DNA from: an uncultured Anaerolineaceae bacterium
GTDB taxonomy: Bacteria; Chloroflexota; Anaerolineae; Promineifilales; Promineifilaceae
Assembly (NCBI GenBank): GCA_937967805.1
Contig: CALBTC010000208.1
Coordinates: 1-15,210 of the forward strand
Reading direction: 5' to 3'
Length of the DNA: 15,210 bases
Shown: one piece after another, positions 1 through 7,400 of the stretch
How positions within the stretch are numbered: position 1 is the stretch's first letter
How the letters are laid out: every line of letters starts with the position of its first letter
Position numbers and translations under genes: made by a program
The notes under the pieces: model-generated
Told to the model about the DNA's origin: nothing
Seen by the model: only the letters and a program-made list of their open reading frames with translations
Database searches by the model: none

Positions 1-14
1 AGATTTACATTAGG

Positions 15-35
15 TCAAAGGGCTGGCCCCTTTGA
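15..35 (+). other. Perfect stem-loop upstream of the sugar permease gene
   Basis: TCAAAGGG (15-22) and CCCTTTGA (28-35) form an 8-base-pair perfect stem with a 5-base loop. It is followed by AT-rich sequence without a clean T-run, and the ribosome binding site of the permease follows at 51-57. In sugar importer operons a hairpin here often lies between the two permease genes or after the binding-protein gene, where it adjusts expression. Which gene lies to the left cannot be seen. Confidence 0.5.
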
Positions 36-62
36 TATTCATATTATACGAGGAGGGATTGT

Positions 63-944
63 ATGACAACGGCCGTTTCCAAAACAACCACAGCCACGGT
101 AAAAGAGAACGTAAGCGTGTGGCAGACGGTGCGCCTGGTGCTTTCCTATGGCGTGCTGTTCTTGCTGGCCCTTTCGTTTTTCTATCCATTTTTGCTGGCA
201 ATCGGCACCAGCTTTAAACCGCTGCCGGAGATTGCCCAGGACCCGGTGAGCCTCATTCCCCAAACATTTACCTGGGATGGGTATCTGCGGATGCAGGGGC
301 TAAACGTGGGGCGCTGGATGTTTAACAGCGCCTTTGTTTCCGTGGCCATTACGCTGGGCAACGTCATTTTTGCCAGCATGGCCGGCTACGCCCTGGCGCG
401 CATCAAGTTTCCGGGGCGGAACGCCCTCTTCCTGTCCATTTTGGGCACGATGATGATTCCCGGTATTGTGCTGCTTATTCCCATGTTTATTGTGCTCAAG
501 CAGTTTGGCTTTATCGATTCATATGCCGGTTTGATTATTCCCAAACTGGCCACCGCCTTTGGTGTGTTTTTGATGAAACAGTTCTTCGAATCGATTCCGG
601 GTGAGATCGAAGAAGCAGCCCGCATTGACGGTGCCAGCCGCCTGCAAATGTTTTTCCGCGTGGTGCTGCCGATGGCCCGCCCGGCGCTGGTGGCCCTGGT
701 TATCTTTAGCTTCCAGGGGGCCTGGAACGATTTTATGTTCCCCTTGATTGTGATCAGCGTGAATCAGGACCTGTACACGCTGCCGCTGGGTTTGGCCGTT
801 TTGCGCGGCGGCATGGGTGAAAATTTGCAGTGGAACGCGATTCTTGCCGGATCGCTGGTCACGACCCTACCGATGGCGCTGCTGTTTGTTTTCTTCCAAC
901 GATACTTCATTGAGGGCATTAGCTACAGCGGCCTGAAGGGTTAA
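63..944 (+). CDS. Carbohydrate ABC transporter permease, MalG/CUT1 type
   Basis: One of the two membrane subunits of a binding-protein-dependent sugar importer; it forms the channel and couples it to the ATPase. The 293-residue length is typical of MalG-like permeases. After a polar N-terminus, hydrophobic spans start near residues 25 and 85 and recur to the C-terminus. The cytoplasmic EAA loop that docks on the ATPase is clear at residues 183-191 (EEAARIDGA), followed by the usual PMARPAL segment and a conserved AWNDF. The C-terminus has the RYFIEG-xx-SGLKG ending common in this family. The start is fixed by AGGAGGG at 51-57, five bases before the ATG. Partner permease, sugar-binding protein and ATPase are not in the window and presumably lie to the left. 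The substrate cannot be told from this subunit. The DUF624-like gene follows after 9 bases, so the two are probably co-transcribed. Confidence 0.93.
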   Translation: MTTAVSKTTTATVKENVSVWQTVRLVLSYGVLFLLALSFFYPFLLAIGTSFKPLPEIAQDPVSLIPQTFTWDGYLRMQGLNVGRWMFNSAFVSVAITLGNVIFASMAGYALARIKFPGRNALFLSILGTMMIPGIVLLIPMFIVLKQFGFIDSYAGLIIPKLATAFGVFLMKQFFESIPGEIEEAARIDGASRLQMFFRVVLPMARPALVALVIFSFQGAWNDFMFPLIVISVNQDLYTLPLGLAVLRGGMGENLQWNAILAGSLVTTLPMALLFVFFQRYFIEGISYSGLKG

Positions 945-953
945 AGAAAGCTC

Positions 954-1568
954 ATGATCCAGCCATTTTCTGTTTTGAAACGAGCGTTTAAAGTGTGGTG
1001 GGATGAATGGTTTATTCTATCGGTGCTGCACATTGGCTGGTTTTTGGCGCAGTTCTTGATCGTGACGGGGCCGCCGGCAACGGCCGTTCTCTATGCCATG
1101 GTCCGCCGCACGGTGGATGGCGACTATTGGGACCATCGGGAGGTGTGGCAGGCGCTGCGCCGCCTGTTTTGGCCGGCCTGGCGCTGGGCTGGTCTGAATT
1201 TACTTGTTGGCGGCGTGGCGCTCTTTAATTTGCTGACGTACCAGGGCGGCGTTGGGGGGATATGGCCTGCACTGCAGGTGGTGTGGATCGTTGCCCTGGT
1301 GCTGTGGGGGAGCCTGAATCTTTTTTACTGGCCGTTTTGGCTGGCCCAGTCAGACAAGTCGATGCGAACCACCTATGCCAACTGCGGCCGTTTTCTGCTG
1401 CTGAACGTGTGGCAGGCGCCGCTGCTCATATTGGCGTGCCTGGTTTTGTTGGTTGTGAGCGTGTTCGCTACCCTGCCGTTTACACTGGCGCTGTTTGTCT
1501 GGCTGGCGCTGCTGGCAGAGACGGCCGTGCGCCAGTCGATGTCTACCCTATCTCCTGAACCAGGCTGA
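954..1568 (+). CDS. YesL/DUF624-like integral membrane protein
   Basis: A 204-residue, strongly hydrophobic protein with membrane stretches around residues 18-48, 78-95, 104-131 and 150-190. The N-terminus fits the DUF624 (YesL) pattern as I know it: an aromatic W-x-x-W/F start, a first span ending in VTGPPATAVLYAMVRR, then a short charged loop with DG-x-YWDHREVWQALRR. YesL-family genes commonly sit in sugar ABC importer operons, as here, 9 bases after a MalG-type permease. Their biochemical role is not established; a part in regulating or assembling the importer is only inferred. There is no strong ribosome binding site (only AAAGAAAG), so translation may be coupled to the upstream gene. It ends 8 bases before the end of a convergent gene, with no obvious terminator between. 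Family assignment is by pattern recognition and moderately sure. Confidence 0.75.
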   Translation: MIQPFSVLKRAFKVWWDEWFILSVLHIGWFLAQFLIVTGPPATAVLYAMVRRTVDGDYWDHREVWQALRRLFWPAWRWAGLNLLVGGVALFNLLTYQGGVGGIWPALQVVWIVALVLWGSLNLFYWPFWLAQSDKSMRTTYANCGRFLLLNVWQAPLLILACLVLLVVSVFATLPFTLALFVWLALLAETAVRQSMSTLSPEPG

Positions 1569-1576
1569 GGCGTTCA

Positions 1577-3106
1577 TTACAGCTTCTCCAGAATGACCTT
1601 CTTCATACCCTGTTCCAGTAGGCCGGGGAAGAGATGTCCCGCCAGCCCCATGACTTTGTTTTGCCTGCCCGGAATCAGGCGCGACTTGCCTGCCTGTTCG
1701 GCGCGGAAGATGGCGTTGGCGAGCGTTTCGGGGGGCATACGGCCGTTCTCGTGGCTGTTGTCCGGGCTGTAGCGGCGGGCGTGGGCGGTGCGCACCGGAC
1801 CAGGGAACACAGTGAGACAGCGACCCTGGCGACATGCTGCGCGCAAGCTGCGTGCATAATTTGCCAGCCCATCCTTGCTGGCGGCATACACCGCCGCTCC
1901 CGGATAGCTGGCAAAGTAAGAAAGCGACGACAGAAAGACAAAATTTGCTTCTGATGCAAGCCAGTTGTGCTGAAACAGTTCAGCTGTGAGCCAGAGCGGT
2001 GCGTGCAAATTCAGCTTCAGCACGGCCAACTGCTCTTCCAAAGGAATTGTCTCAAACCGCCCCACAGCGCTGATGCCTGCATTGTGAATGACGCAGTTGA
2101 ACGGTGCGCAGTCGGCCAGATCGTCCAGGATGGCATCCAGCGCGTCGCGTTTGCTGAGATCCCCTAAAATGAACTGTGCCTCACCGCCCCATGCCGCGAT
2201 TTCGGCCTGGGTTTCTGTCGCTTTTTCGGCGTCGATGTCGATGCCGACGACGCGGTAGCCGGCCTGGGCATAGCGCAGCGCCAGCGCCCGGCCGATGCCG
2301 TCGGCGGCTCCGGTGATGAGGCAGGTGGGTGTTCTGCTCTGGCGGTTGGGATGGCTGCTGAGTTGGGGACTTCGTTTTTGCAGCAGGGGATCGAGCAGGA
2401 AACGACCGTTCCACCCCGCAGCCCGCAGCAATTTATTCCCGAAACCGATGGTGACGGACGGCCGTATTGTTTCGATGGTGCGAACGATCTGGCCGGCAAC
2501 GGTTTCTGCCGCGGGGAACTTTTCCCAATCTATTTGCTGCCGCGTCAGGCCGATTTTTTGATGCATGCCGGTGCGCGTTGCGCCGGGGCAGATGGTTTGC
2601 ACTGCGATCTTGCCCTGCCACTCTACGCGCAGGCTGCGGGCAAACCCTTCCAGCGCCGCTTTGCTGGCGCCATAAACGGCATATTCCGGCGTGGGAACGG
2701 CCGTGGCCACCGAACTGATAAACACCACCTGTCCACGTGACTTTTGCAGCAACGGAAACAGGTGATGGGTGAGGGTAATTGGGCTGTGCAGATTGACGGT
2801 AAGCAGGTTGTCAATTTGATCTATGGTCTGCTCCGCCAGGGAGCCAAAGTAACCAGTTCCCGCATTGTGGATGAGCAGATCGAGGGTGTCTATGCTATGC
2901 GCGGACAGCCAGTTGGCGATGGTGTCAGCGGCATCCGGTTGGGTAAGGTCGGTCTGGCAGTAATTTTGTGGAGTGAAAAGTGGATTGTCGAGGGTGGCAA
3001 ACGGCCGTCGGCCCACCAAAATGAGTCGATGACCGGAAGCATGATACTGACGTGCCAGCGCCAGACCAATACCATCGGTAGCGCCGGTGATGAGAATTGT
3101 GGCCAA
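1577..3106 (-). CDS. Tandem short-chain dehydrogenase/reductase fusion (two SDR domains)
   Basis: A single 509-residue reading frame holding two complete classical SDR domains, about twice the usual 250. Domain 1 (about 1-245): cofactor motif TGATDGIG 7-14, NAG 81-83, catalytic N105, S132, Y145, K149; Arg33-Arg34 after the second strand suggests NADP(H). Domain 2 (about 260-509): TGAADGIG 265-272, NAG 342-344, N366, S394, Y407, K411; Asp290 at the matching place suggests NAD(H). A polar linker (about 245-259) joins them. No key residue is missing, so both halves could be active oxidoreductases; substrates are unknown. The start is TTG, supported by AAGGAG six bases upstream; no ATG fits as well. 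It follows the protease gene on the same strand, separated by a hairpin with a T-run, leaving too little room for its own promoter after the hairpin. It may depend on read-through. Confidence 0.88.
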   Translation of the reverse strand: MATILITGATDGIGLALARQYHASGHRLILVGRRPFATLDNPLFTPQNYCQTDLTQPDAADTIANWLSAHSIDTLDLLIHNAGTGYFGSLAEQTIDQIDNLLTVNLHSPITLTHHLFPLLQKSRGQVVFISSVATAVPTPEYAVYGASKAALEGFARSLRVEWQGKIAVQTICPGATRTGMHQKIGLTRQQIDWEKFPAAETVAGQIVRTIETIRPSVTIGFGNKLLRAAGWNGRFLLDPLLQKRSPQLSSHPNRQSRTPTCLITGAADGIGRALALRYAQAGYRVVGIDIDAEKATETQAEIAAWGGEAQFILGDLSKRDALDAILDDLADCAPFNCVIHNAGISAVGRFETIPLEEQLAVLKLNLHAPLWLTAELFQHNWLASEANFVFLSSLSYFASYPGAAVYAASKDGLANYARSLRAACRQGRCLTVFPGPVRTAHARRYSPDNSHENGRMPPETLANAIFRAEQAGKSRLIPGRQNKVMGLAGHLFPGLLEQGMKKVILEKL

Positions 3107-3112
3107 TTGTTG

Positions 3113-3118
3113 CTCCTT
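3113..3118 (-). promoter_or_regulatory. Ribosome binding site deciding the TTG start of the SDR fusion
   Basis: AAGGAG on the minus strand, six bases before a TTG at 3106-3104. The TTG codon lies just ahead of the first beta strand (ATILITGA), where SDR proteins normally begin, so this site and the family pattern agree on the start. Confidence 0.75.
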
Positions 3119-3124
3119 GCGCGG

Positions 3125-3183
3125 AAAAACCTCCCGCAGGTTCCGTCCGTGCGCTTCGTCCAGGGCAAAACCTGCGGGAGGTT
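3125..3183 (-). terminator. Terminator-like hairpin with 15-bp perfect arms after the protease gene
   Basis: Perfect 15-base arms, AACCTCCCGCAGGTT at 3128-3142 and its reverse complement at 3169-3183, enclose a 26-base loop. Read on the minus strand the stem ends in TTTTT (3129-3125), so it looks like an intrinsic terminator for the protease gene, whose stop lies 12 bases before it. Each arm is itself an imperfect palindrome (AACCT-CCCGC-AGGTT), allowing a cruciform. Because the next gene on the same strand begins only 18 bases after the T-run, partial read-through is likely if that gene is expressed from here. Confidence 0.75.
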
Positions 3184-3195
3184 AAAAGAGGGAAT

Positions 3196-4422
3196 TTATT
3201 CGTTTTCCAGCTCAGGTTCTGGTGGAACGCTAATGATGGTTTCACCCTGCAAGTAGTCGATGGCCGCTTGCAACTGCGTGTCTTCAAACTCGCCGTCTTC
3301 GGTCGTTTCGGGCAGGGGGATAAAGTAATCGGGCGTCAGGCCAACTTCGTTGATGGAGCCATTGCCCGGCGTGAGCCATTCGGCAATGGTCACGCGCACG
3401 CCGCCATTGTTGGACAGTGTATGCCAGGTTTGCACGGTGCCCTTGCCAAACGTGACCTGGCCAATAATTGTGCCCCGGTCTCGGTCTTGAATGGCACCGG
3501 CCAACACTTCAGAGGCGCTGGCGCTGCCTTCGTCTACGAGCACCACCAGAGGAATATCCTGGGCTAATCCTTCGTCGCTGGCTTCAAACGGCCGTTCCTC
3601 ACCATCGCCAAATCGCTCCACCAAAACCAGCCCCTCATCCAGGAACTGATCGGCAATTTCCACGGTGGTGTCTAATGCGCCACCAGGGTTGCGCCGCAAA
3701 TCCAAAATCATGCCCGATGGATCTTCGGCCATGAGCTCGGGCAATAAATCGGCCAGCTCTTCATCGGTGGTGTTGCCAAATCGGCTCAGGCGCACGTAAG
3801 CAATGCCTTCTTCCAAAATTTCACCACGCACGGTGGCCAGCTTGATCACATCCCGCACGATGTCGATATTGAGCAGCTCGCCATCCCGTTCAACCACCAG
3901 GCTAACGGTGGTGCCGGCCGGGCCGCGCACCAGCGCGGCTGCTTCCGAAACGTCCATGCCGGTCAGCTCGACGCCATCGGCCTGGCGTAAAATATCACCG
4001 GGCTGGATGCCGGCGGCCGCCGCCGGTGAGCCGTCAATCGGTGAGACGACAGTAATGTTGCCGTCTACGTCTTCTACTTCCGCGCCGATGCCCTGGAATT
4101 CACCGGCCATCGATTCTTGCGCCGCCGACTGATCCTGGGGCGACAGGTAACGGGTGTGCGGATCATCCAGCGTGGCCAACATACCGTCGATGGCCCCTTC
4201 GATGAGGGCTACATCGTCAACCGGCTGGCGCAGATAACGTTCGTGGACTAAATCCCATACTTCCCAGAAGGGAGTGAATTGTTCATTGGTGGTGTTGGAA
4301 ACGGCCGTTCCCGCAAAAACTTGCAATGGGGCAGCGGGAGATTGGGCCAAAACATAGCCACCCAAAAAGGCAAAAACCATCAAGATGGCCACGGTGAAAC
4401 CGGAAATAAAACGAGAAATCAT
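3196..4422 (-). CDS. ctpA: Carboxyl-terminal processing protease, S41 family, with PDZ domain
   Basis: An extracytoplasmic serine protease that trims or degrades exported proteins from their C-termini. The 408 residues are usual for bacterial CtpA/CtpB. Order: an N-terminal hydrophobic segment (about 7-27) acting as signal or membrane anchor; a helical region with the family's DDPHTRYLSP motif near 86-95; a PDZ domain (about 105-190, with GIG-x-EV and PAAAAGIQPGD); then the S41 core. The catalytic pair is visible: Ser302 in GSASASE and Lys327 in FGKGTVQ, with the 25-residue spacing characteristic of the family. RRNPGG near 258 is another hallmark. The C-terminal tail is rich in Glu and Pro. 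The ATG start has CGGAGC about eight bases upstream. A minus-strand TATAAT lies 149 bases upstream. The natural substrate cannot be told from sequence. Confidence 0.95.
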   Translation of the reverse strand: MISRFISGFTVAILMVFAFLGGYVLAQSPAAPLQVFAGTAVSNTTNEQFTPFWEVWDLVHERYLRQPVDDVALIEGAIDGMLATLDDPHTRYLSPQDQSAAQESMAGEFQGIGAEVEDVDGNITVVSPIDGSPAAAAGIQPGDILRQADGVELTGMDVSEAAALVRGPAGTTVSLVVERDGELLNIDIVRDVIKLATVRGEILEEGIAYVRLSRFGNTTDEELADLLPELMAEDPSGMILDLRRNPGGALDTTVEIADQFLDEGLVLVERFGDGEERPFEASDEGLAQDIPLVVLVDEGSASASEVLAGAIQDRDRGTIIGQVTFGKGTVQTWHTLSNNGGVRVTIAEWLTPGNGSINEVGLTPDYFIPLPETTEDGEFEDTQLQAAIDYLQGETIISVPPEPELENE

Positions 4423-4501
4423 GAAATGCTCCGTAAAAGATAGTTGGTAATCGGCAATTTAGTTTGGAGGAAAATCCAAGATGATTGGGCAGATCACCTG
4501 C

Positions 4502-4554
4502 GTAAAAGTGGGTTCATCACGCTTTCAAAGTATCAGAGAGTGTCCCGCTTTTAC
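4502..4554. repeat. Intergenic palindromic element, copy A
   Basis: Arms GTAAAAGTGGG (4502-4512) and CCCGCTTTTAC (4544-4554) are inverted repeats with one mismatch, with GCTTTCAAA at 4521-4529 between them. A second element at 12168-12217 has the same arms and the same inner GCTTTCAAA. This copy lies in the divergent space between the protease gene and the sugar phosphotransferase gene. It could be a REP/MITE-like dispersed element or a protein-binding site; the sequence alone does not decide. Confidence 0.6.
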
Positions 4555-4570
4555 AAGTTGCTGTCTTTTT

Positions 4571-4576
4571 ATTATA
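4571..4576 (-). promoter_or_regulatory. Candidate -10 box for the protease gene
   Basis: A perfect TATAAT on the minus strand, 149 bases upstream of the protease ATG. No convincing -35 hexamer stands 16-18 bases further upstream (AACAGA at 17), so this is a weak or activator-dependent promoter at best. It lies just upstream of repeat copy A, which would then be in the transcribed leader. Confidence 0.35.
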
Positions 4577-4648
4577 CGAGCATTTGTTAAAAATCTGTTG
4601 ACGTAGGTTTAACAGAGACTAAACGGCTTGCAAGCGTCAATGGCCCGG

Positions 4649-4677
4649 TTGGTTGGCACCCGGCTGTTTGATACAAT
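4649..4677 (+). promoter_or_regulatory. Candidate promoter giving a leaderless transcript
   Basis: TTGGTT (4649-4654), 17 bases, then TACAAT (4672-4677), immediately followed by ATG at 4678 and a second in-frame ATG at 4684. Transcription about seven bases after the -10 box would start on the A of the second ATG. No Shine-Dalgarno sequence precedes either ATG, which fits leaderless translation. Inferred from sequence only. Confidence 0.4.
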
Positions 4678-6162
4678 ATGGGCATGTCAACCCAGCGGAT
4701 TCGCACCATTTATACTATCTCCCTGGTCATTTTAGATGCCTTTCTGGTGGCGGTTGCTTTTGTGCTGGCTTACCAACTGCGTGTTTTAATCGATTGGCCG
4801 GAACCTTTGGCCAATTCGGTGCCGCTAACGGCTTACACGGGTCTGCTGACTGTACAGGTCATCTCCATTGTGGTGGCCCTCTTTTTCTATCGGCAATATT
4901 ACATCCCCCGTGCCGTTTCTCGTGTTGACCAATTTTATTATGTGTTTGCGGCCGTTTCTATCGGCACATTGGTTGCGGTAGCTATCTCCACTTTTCTGTT
5001 CAAAAGTGACAGGGTAATTCTGGATTATCCCAGGGCCATGATTATTTATGCCTGGGTGCTTACTATTGTGCTGCTGGTCATTGGTCGAGTGGCGCACCAG
5101 ATGCTGCGTTCCGCACTGCGCAATCGAGGCTGGGGCAAAGATCGCGTCATTGTGGTCGGTACCGGCGACATGGCCCAGGTCGTTGTTCAGCGTATTTTGC
5201 GGTCGCCTTATCTGGGCTATGAACTACTGGGGGTGGTCAACGGGGCACAGGGTGTCAGCGAGATTGCCGGACTGCCGGTGCTGGGCACGCCAGAAGATTT
5301 GCCCACCCTTATTGACAGGCTTGGTCTGGATGAAGTGATCATTGCCATGCCGGAAAAAGGGCACCGCGAAACCGTGCGGGTGATTTCTTATTGTGAGCGC
5401 GGCCGTGTTTCCATCAAAATCTTCCCGGATGTCTTCCAATTTGTTACCTCTCAGGCCAGCATTGATGAGCTTGGCGGCCTGCCTTTGCTTTCGGTGCGTG
5501 ATTATGCACTGCGCGGCTATTTGCTTATCTTCAAGCGCTTGATGGACATGGTAGGGGCCGCAATTGGCCTGGTGGTTCTGTCTCCGCTCATGATGTTGAT
5601 TGCCGTGGCCATCAAATTTGAGTCACCGGGTCCGGTCTTTTTTGTGCAGGAACGAATGGGTCTGGACGCCAAACCGTTTCGCATGATCAAGTTTCGCTCC
5701 ATGCGCCGCGACGCCGAAAGGTATGGTCCCGGCTGGACCACAGACAATGATCCACGACAAACGCGGCTGGGCACGTTTATCCGCAAGATTGAGGCGGATG
5801 AACTGCCCAATTTGATAAACGTGCTGCTGGGTGAGATGAGTCTGGTAGGGCCGCGCCCGGAGCAAGCCCATTACGTGGAACAATTCCGGCAGACGGTGCC
5901 GCGCTACATGGACCGGCACCAGGAGAAAGGGGGCATGACCGGTTGGGCCCAGGTAAACGGTCTGCGTGGCGACACATCCATTGCCGAACGGACCAAATAT
6001 GATTTATGGTACATGGAAAATTGGTCCATTTTGCTAGACATCAAGATTATTCTGCGCACCTTCTGGCAAATCATTGAGCGCAAAAGCCGTAAGGAGCCGC
6101 TGCCTGAGTCGATGCAGGAGATACGGCCGTCTGACGCCACCTCTCTTTCCTCCCAAGATTAA
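4678..6162 (+). CDS. Polyprenyl-phosphate sugar phosphotransferase (WbaP/WcaJ-like)
   Basis: The membrane enzyme that moves a sugar-1-phosphate from a nucleotide sugar to undecaprenyl phosphate, the first step of capsule, exopolysaccharide or O-antigen repeat assembly. The 494 residues have the two-part layout of the large family members: four N-terminal membrane spans (about 12-36, 54-72, 88-108, 120-139), a cytoplasmic Rossmann-like domain (VIVVGTGDMA, 157-166), then a hydrophobic re-entrant segment near 283-305 and the catalytic bacterial sugar transferase domain. There KFRSMRRDAE, the Asp374-Glu375 dyad in EADELPNLINVL, SLVGPRPE and GMTGWAQVNG are all present. The sugar cannot be read from sequence. 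Two ATGs (4678, 4684) are possible starts; lack of a ribosome binding site and a -10-like TACAAT directly in front favour 4684 on a leaderless message. It stands alone, upstream of the heat-shock operon. Confidence 0.93.
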   Translation: MGMSTQRIRTIYTISLVILDAFLVAVAFVLAYQLRVLIDWPEPLANSVPLTAYTGLLTVQVISIVVALFFYRQYYIPRAVSRVDQFYYVFAAVSIGTLVAVAISTFLFKSDRVILDYPRAMIIYAWVLTIVLLVIGRVAHQMLRSALRNRGWGKDRVIVVGTGDMAQVVVQRILRSPYLGYELLGVVNGAQGVSEIAGLPVLGTPEDLPTLIDRLGLDEVIIAMPEKGHRETVRVISYCERGRVSIKIFPDVFQFVTSQASIDELGGLPLLSVRDYALRGYLLIFKRLMDMVGAAIGLVVLSPLMMLIAVAIKFESPGPVFFVQERMGLDAKPFRMIKFRSMRRDAERYGPGWTTDNDPRQTRLGTFIRKIEADELPNLINVLLGEMSLVGPRPEQAHYVEQFRQTVPRYMDRHQEKGGMTGWAQVNGLRGDTSIAERTKYDLWYMENWSILLDIKIILRTFWQIIERKSRKEPLPESMQEIRPSDATSLSSQD

Positions 6163-6195
6163 TCAATTCCTCGCCTGATCTAACATTGTTCTTAT

Positions 6196-6224
6196 TTGAC
6201 GCTTGTTTGTCAGCATGTTATGAT
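6196..6224 (+). promoter_or_regulatory. Heat-shock operon promoter (sigma-70 type, extended -10)
   Basis: TTGACG (6196-6201), exactly 17 bases, then TATGAT (6219-6224) with a TG one base before it (6216-6217), giving an extended -10. The start point would be about 6231, nine bases ahead of the CIRCE operator, the classical arrangement for HrcA control. A second perfect TATAAT at 6270-6275 overlaps the end of CIRCE but lacks a good -35. Confidence 0.85.
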
Positions 6225-6239
6225 ATTTGAAGCACCCCT

Positions 6240-6266
6240 TTAGCACTCTTAATAAGAGAGTGCTAA
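6240..6266. promoter_or_regulatory. CIRCE operator (HrcA binding site)
   Basis: TTAGCACTC (6240-6248), nine bases, GAGTGCTAA (6258-6266): a perfect match to the CIRCE consensus. HrcA binds this inverted repeat as a repressor and releases it upon heat or unfolding stress, helped by GroE in studied bacteria. Being just downstream of the promoter and 78 bases upstream of hrcA itself, it predicts autoregulation of the whole operon. No second CIRCE is seen in the window. Confidence 0.97.
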
Positions 6267-6284
6267 TTATATAATGAAGCCAAT

Positions 6285-6324
6285 AATGAGACTAGGATTT
6301 GCACCAGGCAACACTAGTCTCATT
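6285..6324 (+). other. Perfect 11-bp stem-loop in the hrcA leader
   Basis: AATGAGACTAG (6285-6295) and CTAGTCTCATT (6314-6324) are exact inverted repeats around an 18-base loop, 20 bases before the hrcA ATG. There is no T-run after it, so it is not an ordinary terminator. It may shield or stabilise the 5' end of the heat-shock mRNA or act in translation control; no ribosome binding site is visible between it and the ATG. Confidence 0.7.
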
Positions 6325-6344
6325 CTCTGTTCGTCAAGCACAAA

Positions 6345-7379
6345 ATGTTTGAAAACTTAACCGAGCGACAAGAAAAAATATTGGGCCTGGTTGTCCGAAA
6401 TTACATTGAGACCGGGCAGCCGGTTGGCTCAAAAACGCTGGTGGAGCAGTACGATCTGGATGTCAGTTCGGCTACCGTGCGCAATGAGCTGGCGACCCTT
6501 GACGATATGGGCTACCTGGTCCAATTGCACACTTCTGCCGGCCGCATTCCTACCGAAGTGGGTTATCGCTATTTTGTGCAAAAGCTGTTGGGTGAATTTC
6601 GTCTGCCGCTGCATGAAGAGCAGATGATTCGCCATCAGTTCCACCAGGCGCGGCTGGATTTGGACCAATGGATGCGCCTGGCCGCTGCTATTTTGGCCCG
6701 CACTTCCCTGGGTGCCAGCTTTGTCACCGCCCCACGTCCCCGCTCTAACCGATTTAAACATTTGCAGCTTATTTCTACCCAAGGACGGCTTGTGCTCATG
6801 ATCCTGGTGCTTTACGGCGGTGAGGTGAAGCAGCAGATGTTGACTCTGGCTGAGCCGATCTCCCAGGCGCGCTTAAGCGCTGTGGCGGATCGCATGAACG
6901 CTTTGTTGGCTGATGCCAATTATGAAGAAGCCGTGGCCCGATTAGGCCATCTGGATGATTTGGAATCGGATGTGGCCAAGCTGACCCTGGATATTTTGCG
7001 TCGTTCTGACAGCCGCACAATTACCGACATTTACCGGGACGGCTTGATGAATATTGTGGATGACGCCGGTACGCGCCAGGCAGTACGCGTTTTGGAAGAA
7101 CGAACGCTGTTAGCCAACGTTTTAGCCGAGACGCAAACGACTCAGGGCGGGGTGCAGGTAGTCATTGGTGGCGACGGCCGTTGGGAAGAGCTAAAAGATT
7201 GCTCTATCATTTTGTCCCGTTATGGCGTGGCTGACCAGTTCAGCGGTACGGTGGCGGTCATTGGGCCGACGCGCATGTCATACGGCCGTAACGTCGCTGC
7301 CGTGCAATATGTAGCCAACCTGATGAGTGGTTTTGTCTATGATTACTATTTGGAAGACCCTGAGCGAAAAGAGTCTTAA
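6345..7379 (+). CDS. hrcA: Heat-inducible transcription repressor HrcA
   Basis: The repressor of class I heat-shock genes; it binds CIRCE as a dimer. The 344-residue length is normal. The N-terminus (LTERQEKILGLVVRNYIETG, then PVGSKTL) and the winged-helix segment SATVRNELATLDDMGYL with TSAGRIPTEVGYRYFV (about residues 43-82) are family hallmarks. The rest matches the GAF-like and insertion domains, ending in IGPTRMSYGRNVAAVQYVANL and a short charged tail. The start is set by family alignment, since no clear Shine-Dalgarno sequence precedes the ATG. First gene of hrcA-grpE-dnaK-dnaJ-prmA, with a CIRCE between its promoter and start, so it should repress itself and the chaperones. grpE follows after 21 bases. 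Confidence 0.98.
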   Translation: MFENLTERQEKILGLVVRNYIETGQPVGSKTLVEQYDLDVSSATVRNELATLDDMGYLVQLHTSAGRIPTEVGYRYFVQKLLGEFRLPLHEEQMIRHQFHQARLDLDQWMRLAAAILARTSLGASFVTAPRPRSNRFKHLQLISTQGRLVLMILVLYGGEVKQQMLTLAEPISQARLSAVADRMNALLADANYEEAVARLGHLDDLESDVAKLTLDILRRSDSRTITDIYRDGLMNIVDDAGTRQAVRVLEERTLLANVLAETQTTQGGVQVVIGGDGRWEELKDCSIILSRYGVADQFSGTVAVIGPTRMSYGRNVAAVQYVANLMSGFVYDYYLEDPERKES

Positions 7380-7400
7380 TTCTTAATGAGGTAAAGATCC

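Noticed and set aside
2744..3256. Plus-strand frame of 170 codons
   Set aside because: It runs antisense through the first SDR domain, the terminator and the end of the protease gene; no start signal or domain.
43..4580. Shared 10-mer ATTATACGAG at 43 and 4571
   Set aside because: Too short to be meaningful, and the contexts differ.
4598..4626. TTGACG on the plus strand upstream of the sugar phosphotransferase
   Set aside because: No -10 box at a suitable distance (TAAACG or AAACGG only).
6270..6275. Second TATAAT downstream of the heat-shock promoter
   Set aside because: No acceptable -35 at 16-18 bases; it overlaps the end of CIRCE and is likely incidental in AT-rich sequence.
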